The notes under the pieces are model-generated. The model did no database searches. It was not told where the DNA came from and was given only the letters and a program-made list of their open reading frames with translations. A stretch of DNA of 9,782 nucleotides, from contig CAJUBG010000085.1 of the NCBI GenBank assembly GCA_910584575.1, positions 1 to 9,782 of the forward strand, read 5' to 3'. The translations under genes and the position numbers were made by a program. Within the stretch, counting starts at the first letter, position 1. Every line of letters starts with the position of its first letter. Shown one piece after another: positions 1 to 6,598 of this stretch. This DNA comes from an uncultured Dorea sp. (GTDB lineage Bacteria; Bacillota; Clostridia; Lachnospirales; Lachnospiraceae).

Positions 1-33
1 CTGATATGCTTGTTCCTTATTGTTTTCCGGCAT
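1..33 (-). CDS. rpoC: DNA-directed RNA polymerase subunit beta' (5' end only)
   Basis: Only the first 11 codons lie in the window; they read MPENNKEQAYQ and run off the left edge. The start is ATG at 33-31. A ribosome binding site (AGGAAGGGG) sits 7 bases upstream and overlaps the rpoB stop codon, which suggests translational coupling to rpoB. RpoC is the clamp subunit of RNA polymerase and carries the catalytic Mg-binding aspartates, but none of that part is visible here. The call rests on rpoC nearly always following rpoB directly and on the resemblance of this N-terminus to Lachnospiraceae RpoC as I remember it. The gap to rpoB is 14 bases. Confidence 0.9.
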   Translation of the reverse strand, partial: MPENNKEQAYQ

Positions 34-47
34 ACTGGCACCCCTTC

Positions 48-3000
48 CTATTCAACATCCGACAAGTCATCATAAAAATCATCATCATCGGGTTCATATT
101 CCATATCGTCAAAGTCTTCCTCGTCAGGCTCCTCCTCAATATCAATAAGTTCCTCCCCCTGGAATTCCTGTTCGGTATACCCGTGTTCGCCAAGGTCATC
201 ATCCTGATGATACTTCCTGTCTCCTTCAATCAATGAACGGAAATCTGTCTCTCCCATGTCCGCTGTCTCGATTATCTCTACCTCAGTATTGTCGTCACGC
301 AGCACGCGCACATCAAGCCCAAGGGACTGCAGCTCTTTGAGCAGTACCTTAAAGGACTCAGGAATACCAGGCTCAGGAATATTCTCACCCTTGATAATCG
401 CTTCGTAGGTTTTCACACGTCCAACCACGTCGTCAGACTTCACGGTCAGAATCTCCTGCAAAGTATAGGACGCGCCGTATGCCTCCAACGCCCATACCTC
501 CATCTCTCCGAAACGCTGTCCGCCGAACTGTGCCTTACCGCCCAACGGCTGCTGTGTAACCAGAGAGTAAGGACCGGTTGAACGGGCGTGAATCTTATCG
601 TCAACCAGATGATGAAGTTTCAGATAATGCATGTGTCCAATGGTAACCGGACTGTCAAAATACTCACCTGTACGTCCGTCACGCAGGCGCACCTTTCCAT
701 CTCTGGAAATCGGGACGCCTTTCCACAATTCCCTGTGGTCCCTGTTTTCAGACAAATACTCCATAACCTCAGGAAGCAGTTCTTCCTTATGCTTCGCTTC
801 AAATTCTTCCCAACTCAGATTCACATAGTCGTTTGCCAGGTCAAGAGTATCCATAATATCATTCTCATCCGCACCGTCAAATACAGGCGTCGCAATATTG
901 AAGCCCAATGCTTTAGAAGCCAGGGACAGATGAATCTCCAATACCTGCCCGATATTCATACGGGAAGGCACGCCCAGAGGATTCAACACGATATCAAGAG
1001 GACGGCCATTCGGCAGGAAAGGCATATCCTCCACAGGCAGTACACGGGAAACTACACCCTTGTTACCGTGGCGTCCCGCCATCTTATCGCCTACGGAAAT
1101 CTTTCTTTTCTGCGCAATATAGATACGGACTGCCTGGTTTACACCCGGAGACAGCTCGTCTCCGTTGTCGCGGGTAAATACCTTGGCATCCACAACAATA
1201 CCGTACTCGCCGTGAGGAACCTTTAAGGAGGTATCCCTTACCTCACGCGCCTTTTCACCGAAAATCGCCCGCAGCAGACGTTCCTCTGCTGTCAGCTCAG
1301 TCTCGCCCTTAGGAGTTACCTTACCAACCAGGATATCTCCCGCGCGCACCTCGGCGCCAATCCGGATAATACCTCTCTCATCCAGATTCTTAAGGGCATC
1401 GTCGCCCACGCCCGGAATATCGCGTGTGACCTCCTCCGGTCCAAGCTTGGTATCACGGGCCTCCGCCTCATATTCTTCTATATGAACAGATGTATACACA
1501 TCCTCCTGTACCAGACGCTCGCTTAACAGTACGGCATCCTCGTAATTATAACCCTCCCAGGTCATGAAACCAATCAGCGGATTCTTGCCAAGGGCCATCT
1601 CACCATTAGATGTAGAAGGTCCGTCTGCAATCACATCTCCTGCCTCCACCTTGTCGCCCTTGAATACAATGGGTCTCTGGTTATAGCAGTTGCTCTGGTT
1701 ACTTCTTAAAAACTTTGTTAGTTTATATCTCTTAAGATTGCCGTCCTCCTGACGGATCGTAATCTCCGTAGACGTAGAGCGCTCTACCACACCGCCCTTT
1801 TCAGCAATCACACACACGCCGGAATCCACCGCGGATTTCTCCTCCATACCGGTTCCGACAACAGGCGCCTCCGTCAACAGAAGCGGAACTGCCTGACGCT
1901 GCATGTTAGAGCCCATCAGCGCGCGGTTCGCATCGTCGTTCTCCAGGAAGGGAATCAGCGCCGTCGCCACAGAGAACACCATCTTCGGGGAAACGTCCAT
2001 GTAATCGAACATACGTCTCTCATACTCCTGGGTTTCTTCTCTGTAACGTCCGGATACGTTCTTCCGGATAAAATGTCCCTCTGCGTCCAACGCCTCATTC
2101 GCCTGGGCCACATGGTAATTGTCTTCTTCGTCCGCCGTCATATAGACAACGTCCTCCGTAACCACCGGATTCGACGGGTCGCTGTGGTCAATCCTGCGGT
2201 ACGGCGCCTCAATAAACCCATACTGATTAATCCTTGCATAAGTGGCAAGAGAGTTAATCAGACCGATATTCGGACCTTCAGGCGTCTCAATAGGACACAT
2301 TCTTCCATAGTGTGAATAGTGAACGTCTCGAACCTCAAAGCCCGCGCGGTCACGTGACAGACCGCCTGGTCCAAGGGCAGACAGACGCCTCTTATGGGTC
2401 AGCTCACCCAGGGGATTATTCTGATCCATGAACTGTGACAACTGTGAGGAACCGAAGAATTCCTTTACAGCCGCTGTCACAGGCTTAATATTAATCAATG
2501 ACTGGGGAGAGATACCCTCAAGATCCTGGGTAGTCATTCTCTCACGCACCACTCTCTCTAATCTGGACAGACCTATCCTGTACTGGTTCTGCAGCAGCTC
2601 GCCTACTGAACGGATACGGCGGTTGCCCAGATGGTCGATATCGTCGTCATTCCCCAAACCATACTCCAAATGGATATTATAGTTAATGGACGCAATAATG
2701 TCCTCTTTCGTAATATGCTTCGGAATCAAGTCATGTATATCCCGACGGATAGCATCCTTAAGTTCATCGATGTCGCCGCCGGTCTCGTCAAGGATTCCCT
2801 CAAGCACAGGATAATACACCTGCTCGGTAACCCCTACTTCTTTTGGATCAATCTCCACGACTGCGTCAAGATCCACCATCATGTTGGAAATCACCTTAAT
2901 GCTGCGTTCCTCGTCCGGTCTGTCAATCCACACAAATGGAACCGCCGAATTCTGAATCAGATCCGCCATCTCACGGGTCACCTTCGCGCCGGCCTCGGCG

Positions 3001-3920
3001 ATAACCTCCCCCGTAATCGGGCTTGCCACGTCCTGCGCAAGCACCTGACCGGTAATACGGTTCTTGAGGGACAGCTTCTTATTAAACTTATATCTTCCTA
3101 CCTTAGCCAAATCATAGCGCCTGGGGTCAAAGAACATGCTCGTAATCAGGCTCTCCGCACTGTCTACGGCAAGAGGCTCGCCCGGACGAATCTTCTTATA
3201 TAATTCCAGAAGCCCTTCCTGGTAATTCGTCGCGGCATCCTTCTCAAAGCTTGCCATGATCTTCGGTTCTTCACCGAACAGCTCTACAATCTCCGGATTA
3301 GTCCCAATCCCCAACGCGCGGACTAACACAGTGATCGGCACCTTTCTCGTTCTATCTACACGTACATAAAAAACGTCATTGGAATCCGTCTCATACTCCA
3401 GCCATGCCCCTCGGTTCGGGATTACGGTGGAGGAATACAGCTTCTTGCCTAATTTGTCATGTGCGATTGCATAATAGATACCTGGCGAACGCACCAACTG
3501 GCTTACGATAACACGTTCTGCCCCGTTAATTACAAACGTACCTGTGCTTGTCATCAACGGCAGGTCGCCCATGAATATCTCGTGCTCGTTGATCTCATCT
3601 GTCTCTTTGTTATGAAGTCTCACCCGTACCTTAAGTGGCGCCGCGTAAGTCGCATCACGTTCTTTACACTCCTCAATCGTGTACTTCACGTCTTTCTCGC
3701 ACAAAGTAAAGTCAACAAATTCCAGACTCAGATGACCGCTGTAATCGGTAATCGGGGAAATGTCATCAAATACTTCGTTCAGTCCTTCATCCAGAAACCA
3801 TTGGTAAGAATCCTTCTGAACTTCAATCAAGTTTGGCATCTGAAGAACTTCTTTTTGTCTGGAATAACTCATGCGTGAACTTTTTCCGCTTTTGATGGGA
3901 CGAATTCTGTTTTTCTCCAT
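48..3920 (-). CDS. rpoB: DNA-directed RNA polymerase subunit beta
   Basis: This 1290-residue protein is the beta subunit of RNA polymerase, which forms one jaw of the enzyme and part of the active centre. Visible landmarks are the N-terminal lobe (PNLIEVQKDSYQWFL near residue 30), the rifampicin pocket near residues 485-530 (SQLSQFMDQNNPLGELTHKRR, then SALGPGGLSRDRAGFEVRDVH), the active-site motif YNYEDAVLLSERL, the lysine-bearing GDKMAGRHGNKGVVSRVLP, and the C-terminal clamp region (GGKAQFGGQRFGEMEVWALEAYGA). The main rifampicin-contact residues are wild type (the Asp, His and Ser equivalent to E. coli D516, H526 and S531), so this protein should be rifampicin sensitive. The start is ATG with GAGGAG upstream at an unusually long 14-base spacing. 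An in-frame stop 12 bases upstream rules out an earlier start. The last 51 residues form a very acidic tail with no Lys or Arg. The gene has its own promoter at 4044-4073. Confidence 0.99.
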   Translation of the reverse strand: MEKNRIRPIKSGKSSRMSYSRQKEVLQMPNLIEVQKDSYQWFLDEGLNEVFDDISPITDYSGHLSLEFVDFTLCEKDVKYTIEECKERDATYAAPLKVRVRLHNKETDEINEHEIFMGDLPLMTSTGTFVINGAERVIVSQLVRSPGIYYAIAHDKLGKKLYSSTVIPNRGAWLEYETDSNDVFYVRVDRTRKVPITVLVRALGIGTNPEIVELFGEEPKIMASFEKDAATNYQEGLLELYKKIRPGEPLAVDSAESLITSMFFDPRRYDLAKVGRYKFNKKLSLKNRITGQVLAQDVASPITGEVIAEAGAKVTREMADLIQNSAVPFVWIDRPDEERSIKVISNMMVDLDAVVEIDPKEVGVTEQVYYPVLEGILDETGGDIDELKDAIRRDIHDLIPKHITKEDIIASINYNIHLEYGLGNDDDIDHLGNRRIRSVGELLQNQYRIGLSRLERVVRERMTTQDLEGISPQSLINIKPVTAAVKEFFGSSQLSQFMDQNNPLGELTHKRRLSALGPGGLSRDRAGFEVRDVHYSHYGRMCPIETPEGPNIGLINSLATYARINQYGFIEAPYRRIDHSDPSNPVVTEDVVYMTADEEDNYHVAQANEALDAEGHFIRKNVSGRYREETQEYERRMFDYMDVSPKMVFSVATALIPFLENDDANRALMGSNMQRQAVPLLLTEAPVVGTGMEEKSAVDSGVCVIAEKGGVVERSTSTEITIRQEDGNLKRYKLTKFLRSNQSNCYNQRPIVFKGDKVEAGDVIADGPSTSNGEMALGKNPLIGFMTWEGYNYEDAVLLSERLVQEDVYTSVHIEEYEAEARDTKLGPEEVTRDIPGVGDDALKNLDERGIIRIGAEVRAGDILVGKVTPKGETELTAEERLLRAIFGEKAREVRDTSLKVPHGEYGIVVDAKVFTRDNGDELSPGVNQAVRIYIAQKRKISVGDKMAGRHGNKGVVSRVLPVEDMPFLPNGRPLDIVLNPLGVPSRMNIGQVLEIHLSLASKALGFNIATPVFDGADENDIMDTLDLANDYVNLSWEEFEAKHKEELLPEVMEYLSENRDHRELWKGVPISRDGKVRLRDGRTGEYFDSPVTIGHMHYLKLHHLVDDKIHARSTGPYSLVTQQPLGGKAQFGGQRFGEMEVWALEAYGASYTLQEILTVKSDDVVGRVKTYEAIIKGENIPEPGIPESFKVLLKELQSLGLDVRVLRDDNTEVEIIETADMGETDFRSLIEGDRKYHQDDDLGEHGYTEQEFQGEELIDIEEEPDEEDFDDMEYEPDDDDFYDDLSDVE

Positions 3921-4043
3921 ATTGACGTTTCACTCTCCTCACAATTTTTTGGAAAACAATATTGTAAAACCATTGGAAACAGCGCAGTCCCCACTGTCTC
4001 CGCGCGATATTATGGCAGAACTTTCCACAATAGTGCATTTTTT

Positions 4044-4073
4044 ACTATACCACATAGATATAAGGCTTGTCAA
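4044..4073 (-). promoter_or_regulatory. rpoB promoter, sigma-A type with extended -10
   Basis: On the minus strand a perfect -35 box TTGACA (4073-4068) is followed by an 18-base spacer and TATAGT (4049-4044). The -10 is preceded by TGG, giving an extended -10 element (TGGTATAGT). The predicted transcript start is near 4037, which gives rpoB a 5' untranslated region of about 117 bases. The promoter lies downstream of the terminator that follows rplL, so rpoB-rpoC can be transcribed without readthrough from the ribosomal protein genes. The elements are read directly; activity is inferred. Confidence 0.82.
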
Positions 4074-4078
4074 TGAAA

Positions 4079-4121
4079 TTTTGGCGATTTTTCACGATTT
4101 TTTTGAGGATTTTACAAAAAA
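4079..4121 (-). promoter_or_regulatory. Phased A-tracts / UP-like element upstream of the rpoB promoter
   Basis: Immediately upstream of the rpoB -35 box the minus strand carries four A-runs, at 4079-4082, 4088-4092, 4098-4104 and 4110-4113. Their centres are about 9.5, 11 and 10.5 bases apart. An opposite-strand A-run follows at 4116-4121. A-runs repeated once per helical turn bend DNA, and A-rich sequence just upstream of -35 is the usual form of an UP element contacted by the alpha subunit of RNA polymerase. Spacing and position are seen; the activating role is inferred. Confidence 0.55.
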
Positions 4122-4160
4122 TTTCTCGAATTTCGTATGTATGAAAATAGTAAACAGGTG

Positions 4161-4188
4161 AAAAAAGGCTGCCCCTTATAGGACAGCC
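4161..4188 (-). terminator. Intrinsic terminator/attenuator between rplL and rpoB
   Basis: The minus strand reads GGCTGTCC, a 6-base loop, then GGGCAGCC and six T. The stem has 8 pairs with one G-U. Flanking A-runs (4192-4195) can extend the stem into the T-run. It lies about 40 bases after the rplL stop. It should end most rplJ-rplL transcripts, with any readthrough adding to rpoB. E. coli has a partial attenuator in the same gap, so a similar role is plausible. Confidence 0.85.
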
Positions 4189-4227
4189 CTCTTTTAAAAT
4201 CGTCTCTCTTATGCAGCTTTTCGCCTG

Positions 4228-4599
4228 CTATTTCAGGTTTACTTCTGCGCCTTCAGCCTCAAGCTTAGCCTTAATCTCCTCAGCCTCTGCCTTGGAAACG
4301 CCTTCCTTCACTACCTTCGGCGCCTCGTCAACTACTGCCTTAGCCTCTTTCAGGCCAAGACCTGTAATCTCACGGACAACCTTGATAACCTTAACCTTAG
4401 AAGCGCCTGCGGATACCAATTCTACGTCGAACTCGTCCTTTTCTTCCTCTGCCGGACCCTCTGCCGCTGCTGCAACTACTACGCCTGCCGCTGCAGATAC
4501 ACCAAATTCTTCTTCACATGCTTTTACTAAATCATTCAACTCTAATACTGATAATTCTTTGATTGCATCAATAAATTCAGCCGTTGTCAACTTTGCCAT
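4228..4599 (-). CDS. rplL: 50S ribosomal protein L7/L12
   Basis: This 123-residue acidic protein forms the flexible stalk of the 50S subunit. Dimers bind L10 through the N-terminal domain, and the C-terminal domain recruits and stimulates the translation GTPases. The N-terminal helices are at residues 1-30 (MAKLTTAEFIDAIKELSVLE). They are followed by an Ala/Val/Glu-rich hinge at about 38-54 (AAAGVVVAAAAEGPAEEE) and the conserved C-terminal domain (KVKVIKVVREITGLGLKEAK, then VKEGVSKAEAEEIKAKLE). I chose ATG at 4599 rather than the in-frame ATG 15 bases upstream because GGAGG lies 8 bases before 4599 and MAKLT is the usual family start. The length is normal. It lies 77 bases after rplJ and shares that operon. 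Confidence 0.97.
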   Translation of the reverse strand: MAKLTTAEFIDAIKELSVLELNDLVKACEEEFGVSAAAGVVVAAAAEGPAEEEKDEFDVELVSAGASKVKVIKVVREITGLGLKEAKAVVDEAPKVVKEGVSKAEAEEIKAKLEAEGAEVNLK

Positions 4600-4676
4600 T
4601 ATATTTTCCTCCATTTATTCATATTATTTTTTGCATCTTACCGATACATAAAGTTCCTGAGAACAAAACCGGACAA

Positions 4677-5216
4677 TTACTCTGCCGGTGTCTCTGCCGC
4701 TTCTTCTGCCTGAGCCGGCGTACAGTTCTCTGCACCGCCCTGCTCTGCGATCTGGTTGAGAACGCGGGCAAGATTGGTAATTGGTGACTGCAGGCTTCCA
4801 AGCAGCTTGGACAGCAATTCCTCCCTTGACGGGATCTTTGATAACTCGTTCAGTGCGGCGCTGTCATATACCGTACCTTCAACCACACCTGCTTTCAGCT
4901 CAAGAGCCTTGGCATCCTTCGCAAACTTGCAGAGGATTCTTGCGGGAGCCGTTGCATCGTCCTTAGAGATCGCGATTGCGCTTGGACCTTCCAGATGCTC
5001 GTCTAATGCCGCAAGGTCTGTTCCTTCAAAAGCTCTTTTCATCATTGTGTTCTTACAAACCTTGTAGACGATTCCCGCTTCCCTTAACTGCTTACGAAGC
5101 TCAGTATCCTGTGCAACAGTAAGACCACGGTAATCAACCAGCACAACGCTGGCCGCGTCCTTGACATCATCCGCAATAGCCTGTACGATTGGTTGTTTTA
5201 ATTCAACTTTTGCCAC
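4677..5216 (-). CDS. rplJ: 50S ribosomal protein L10
   Basis: L10 anchors the L7/L12 stalk to 23S rRNA and, in a complex with L7/L12, represses its own operon by binding the leader RNA. The 179-residue protein has the typical N-terminal rRNA-binding half (VVLVDYRGLTVAQDTELRKQ, then YKVCKNTMMKRAF at about 52-64). A C-terminal helix carries the L7/L12 sites (LLGSLQSPITNLARVLNQIA at about 140-159). It ends in an Ala/Glu-rich tail. The start is GTG at 5216-5214, supported by a strong AGGAGGT about 9 bases upstream; no ATG start fits. It heads the rplJ-rplL unit behind an L10 leader and a near-consensus promoter. rplK and rplA, the usual upstream partners, are replaced here by a lipid kinase gene. 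Confidence 0.97.
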   Translation of the reverse strand: MAKVELKQPIVQAIADDVKDAASVVLVDYRGLTVAQDTELRKQLREAGIVYKVCKNTMMKRAFEGTDLAALDEHLEGPSAIAISKDDATAPARILCKFAKDAKALELKAGVVEGTVYDSAALNELSKIPSREELLSKLLGSLQSPITNLARVLNQIAEQGGAENCTPAQAEEAAETPAE

Positions 5217-5292
5217 GAATGGTGCACCTCCTTATATATTTTGTTCGACTGCGATATCGGAAAAGTGCAATATACATAGTATACTTGGTATG

Positions 5293-5322
5293 AAAAAACC
5301 TCCGTGTCAAAGACACAGAGGT
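5293..5322 (-). terminator. Attenuator terminator of the L10 leader
   Basis: The minus strand reads ACCTCTGTGTC, loop TTT, GACACGGAGGT, giving 11 pairs including one G-U. A run of six T (5298-5293) overlaps the stem base. It lies 76 bases before the rplJ start, inside the leader, so it is regulatory rather than gene-ending for this operon. No other terminator separates the lipid kinase gene from rplJ, so it may also stop transcripts arriving from upstream. Confidence 0.92.
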
Positions 5323-5416
5323 ATTGTTAATTCATAGTCAACGAATCTAACTTTCCTCGGCAGGCGTTGGTATCCTTACGCTCGTATCATCGAGCACCTG
5401 CTGTCTTCGGCAGCCT
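5293..5416 (-). ncRNA. L10 leader (ribosomal protein L10 autoregulatory leader RNA)
   Basis: The transcript from the promoter at 5423-5451 begins with GGCTGCCGAAGACAGCAGG. GCAGG (5401-5397) pairs with CCTGC (5364-5360), enclosing the small hairpin GCTCG-ATGATA-CGAGC at 5380-5395. The following CCTGCCGAGGA segment and the bulged stem match the Firmicutes L10 leader as I remember it (kink-turn-type binding site for the L10-L12 complex). An intrinsic terminator follows at 5293-5322. The expected mechanism is that L10-L12 binding favours the terminator and lowers rplJ-rplL expression. A covariance-model search against the Rfam L10 leader would settle it. Confidence 0.9.
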
Positions 5417-5422
5417 TTTGTT

Positions 5423-5451
5423 ACTATAACACTCCCGAAGGTATCTGTCAA
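5423..5451 (-). promoter_or_regulatory. rplJ-rplL promoter, near-consensus sigma-A type
   Basis: On the minus strand TTGACA (5451-5446), a 17-base spacer and TATAGT (5428-5423) match the vegetative consensus at 11 of 12 positions with optimal spacing. An A-rich stretch (GAAAAAATAG) lies just upstream. The predicted start is near 5416, exactly where the L10 leader fold begins, which supports the assignment. The -35 box begins 17 bases after the lipid kinase stop codon. Confidence 0.9.
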
Positions 5452-5467
5452 CTATTTTTTCATATTC

Positions 5468-6400
5468 TTAAGCCTTCTGTAAGCCTTCAGCCTTCAGCTC
5501 ACCAACATGCTTCTCCGGCACCATAATCTCCAACTGCTTATTCAGGTTGTCAATTACCACCTCGTCATGCTCTCCTCCAAACTCTCCGTCCAGCGTCCAG
5601 GGAATCTCCTCCAGCGACTCAAAGGTGATATGCCCCGTTTTAAACGTATACATGTGCTTCGTGTCCACCTGCTCAATCAAAAGCGCGGCAATAATCTCCT
5701 GCAAAGCAATCGGATTCGACGGCTTCTTAATCAGAGTTACCTCAAACAGCCCGTCGTCGAACACCACCTGTTTTCCAATCATATTTCGGAAACCTCCTAC
5801 CGAACGGGAATTCGTCACCATTCCGAAGATAAATTCATCCTCAATCACTTCCCCGTCATGCTCTACCTTAATCCGGTAAGATGGTACGTTGAACAAGCGT
5901 TTCGTCCCCTCCAGCACATATGCCAGATGCCCCAGAATATTCTTAACCTCCTGCTTCGTCTCATAAGACACATCCGTGAAGATACCAAACGCCGCCACAT
6001 ACACGAAGATATCCTCATTGAACCTTCCTACGTCACATGGAAACAGCACCCCGTTGACAGCATTATCTGCCGCCTTCAAAAGTCCCTTGGGAATATGCAG
6101 GCTGTTGGCAAAATCATTGGTAGTACCTGTGGGAATATATCCCACCGGCGTCCTCACATTCCGGTGCATCATTCCGGTCACAATCTCATCAATCGTACCG
6201 TCCCCTCCGCTGCAAACCACCAGATCATACTGTTTTGCATCATACTCCTGTACCTTCTTATACGCATCTCGGTACGCCTGGGTCGGGTATACGACCACCT
6301 CATATTCCGCCTTCACGAAAATATCAATAATATCCGACAACTGAGGCTTAAGAAGCCCTTTTCCGGCACGAGGATTATAGATAAACAACAATCTTTTCAA
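5468..6400 (-). CDS. YegS/BmrU/DgkB-family lipid kinase (probable diacylglycerol kinase)
   Basis: This 310-residue soluble, ATP-dependent lipid kinase of the DAGK catalytic-domain family probably phosphorylates diacylglycerol to phosphatidic acid, recycling it into phospholipid and lipoteichoic acid metabolism. Visible motifs are YNPRAGKG (8-15), the nucleotide-binding SGGDGT (64-69) followed by DEIVTG, PTGTTNDFA (90-98), DDGLFEV (215-221) and LDGE near the C-terminus (270-273). There are no membrane segments, unlike the small DgkA type. Length fits the family. The start is TTG at 6400-6398 with AAGGAGA 10 bases upstream; the ATG just upstream is in another frame. It lies 198 bases after the HPr-like gene, with a possible promoter of its own, and ends 17 bases before the rplJ promoter. 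The exact lipid substrate (diacylglycerol, ceramide, phosphatidylglycerol) cannot be read from sequence. Confidence 0.93.
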   Translation of the reverse strand: MKRLLFIYNPRAGKGLLKPQLSDIIDIFVKAEYEVVVYPTQAYRDAYKKVQEYDAKQYDLVVCSGGDGTIDEIVTGMMHRNVRTPVGYIPTGTTNDFANSLHIPKGLLKAADNAVNGVLFPCDVGRFNEDIFVYVAAFGIFTDVSYETKQEVKNILGHLAYVLEGTKRLFNVPSYRIKVEHDGEVIEDEFIFGMVTNSRSVGGFRNMIGKQVVFDDGLFEVTLIKKPSNPIALQEIIAALLIEQVDTKHMYTFKTGHITFESLEEIPWTLDGEFGGEHDEVVIDNLNKQLEIMVPEKHVGELKAEGLQKA

Positions 6401-6527
6401 AGCACATGCATCTCCTTCCCAAAATCAGCCAGGGCGCATACTGCGTCATCAGAAAATCTCTGTGATGCTCCCTGTACATATTAAGGAACTGCCGCCAATA
6501 TCCGCAGCAGTCCCCCCGACCAAACTT

Positions 6528-6557
6528 ACTATGTATACTTATTCGGATTCCTCTCAA
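6528..6557 (-). promoter_or_regulatory. Candidate weak promoter for the lipid kinase gene
   Basis: The minus strand has TTGAGA (6557-6552), an 18-base spacer and CATAGT (6533-6528). That is 5/6 and 4/6 matches, in the 198-base gap upstream of the lipid kinase. TATACA overlaps just upstream of the -10, so the exact -10 is uncertain. The gene could equally be read from the murB operon, since no terminator intervenes. Confidence 0.35.
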
Positions 6558-6592
6558 CACACACCTGCTCAGCAAACAGGTATTCCGATTCC
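6541..6592. repeat. Imperfect 11-bp direct repeat flanking a hairpin
   Basis: ATTCGGATTCC (6541-6551) and ATTCCGATTCC (6582-6592) match at 10 of 11 positions and begin 41 bases apart, about four helical turns. Between them, 6563-6581 can fold in minus-strand RNA as ACCTGTTT-GCT-GAGCAGGT (8 pairs, two G-U). There is no T-run after it, so it is not an intrinsic terminator. One repeat copy falls in the spacer of the candidate promoter. Function unknown. Confidence 0.4.
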
Positions 6593-6598
6593 ATACAA

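Noticed and set aside
3823..4038. A 71-codon open frame (MHYCGKFCHN...) starting at the predicted rpoB transcript start and overlapping the rpoB start in another frame
   Set aside because: It would be leaderless with no ribosome binding site, its composition looks random, and it covers a region better explained as rpoB leader plus rpoB coding sequence.
5283..5314. A second TTGACA in the minus strand, in the L10 attenuator stem, followed by TATACT
   Set aside because: The spacing is 21 bases, too long for a sigma-A promoter, and the TTGACA is explained by the terminator hairpin.
5507..6484. A long plus-strand open frame (325 codons) opposite the lipid kinase
   Set aside because: Antisense shadow of a clearly conserved gene; the translated protein has no family resemblance and no ribosome binding site.
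6375..6575. A 66-codon open frame on the minus strand between the HPr-like gene and the lipid kinase
   Set aside because: No ribosome binding site at its start, no recognisable motif, and it overlaps the well-supported TTG start of the lipid kinase in another frame.
6563..6581. Hairpin after the HPr-like gene considered as a terminator
   Set aside because: The stem has two G-U pairs and is followed by GTGTGTTGAG rather than a T-run, so intrinsic termination is unlikely.
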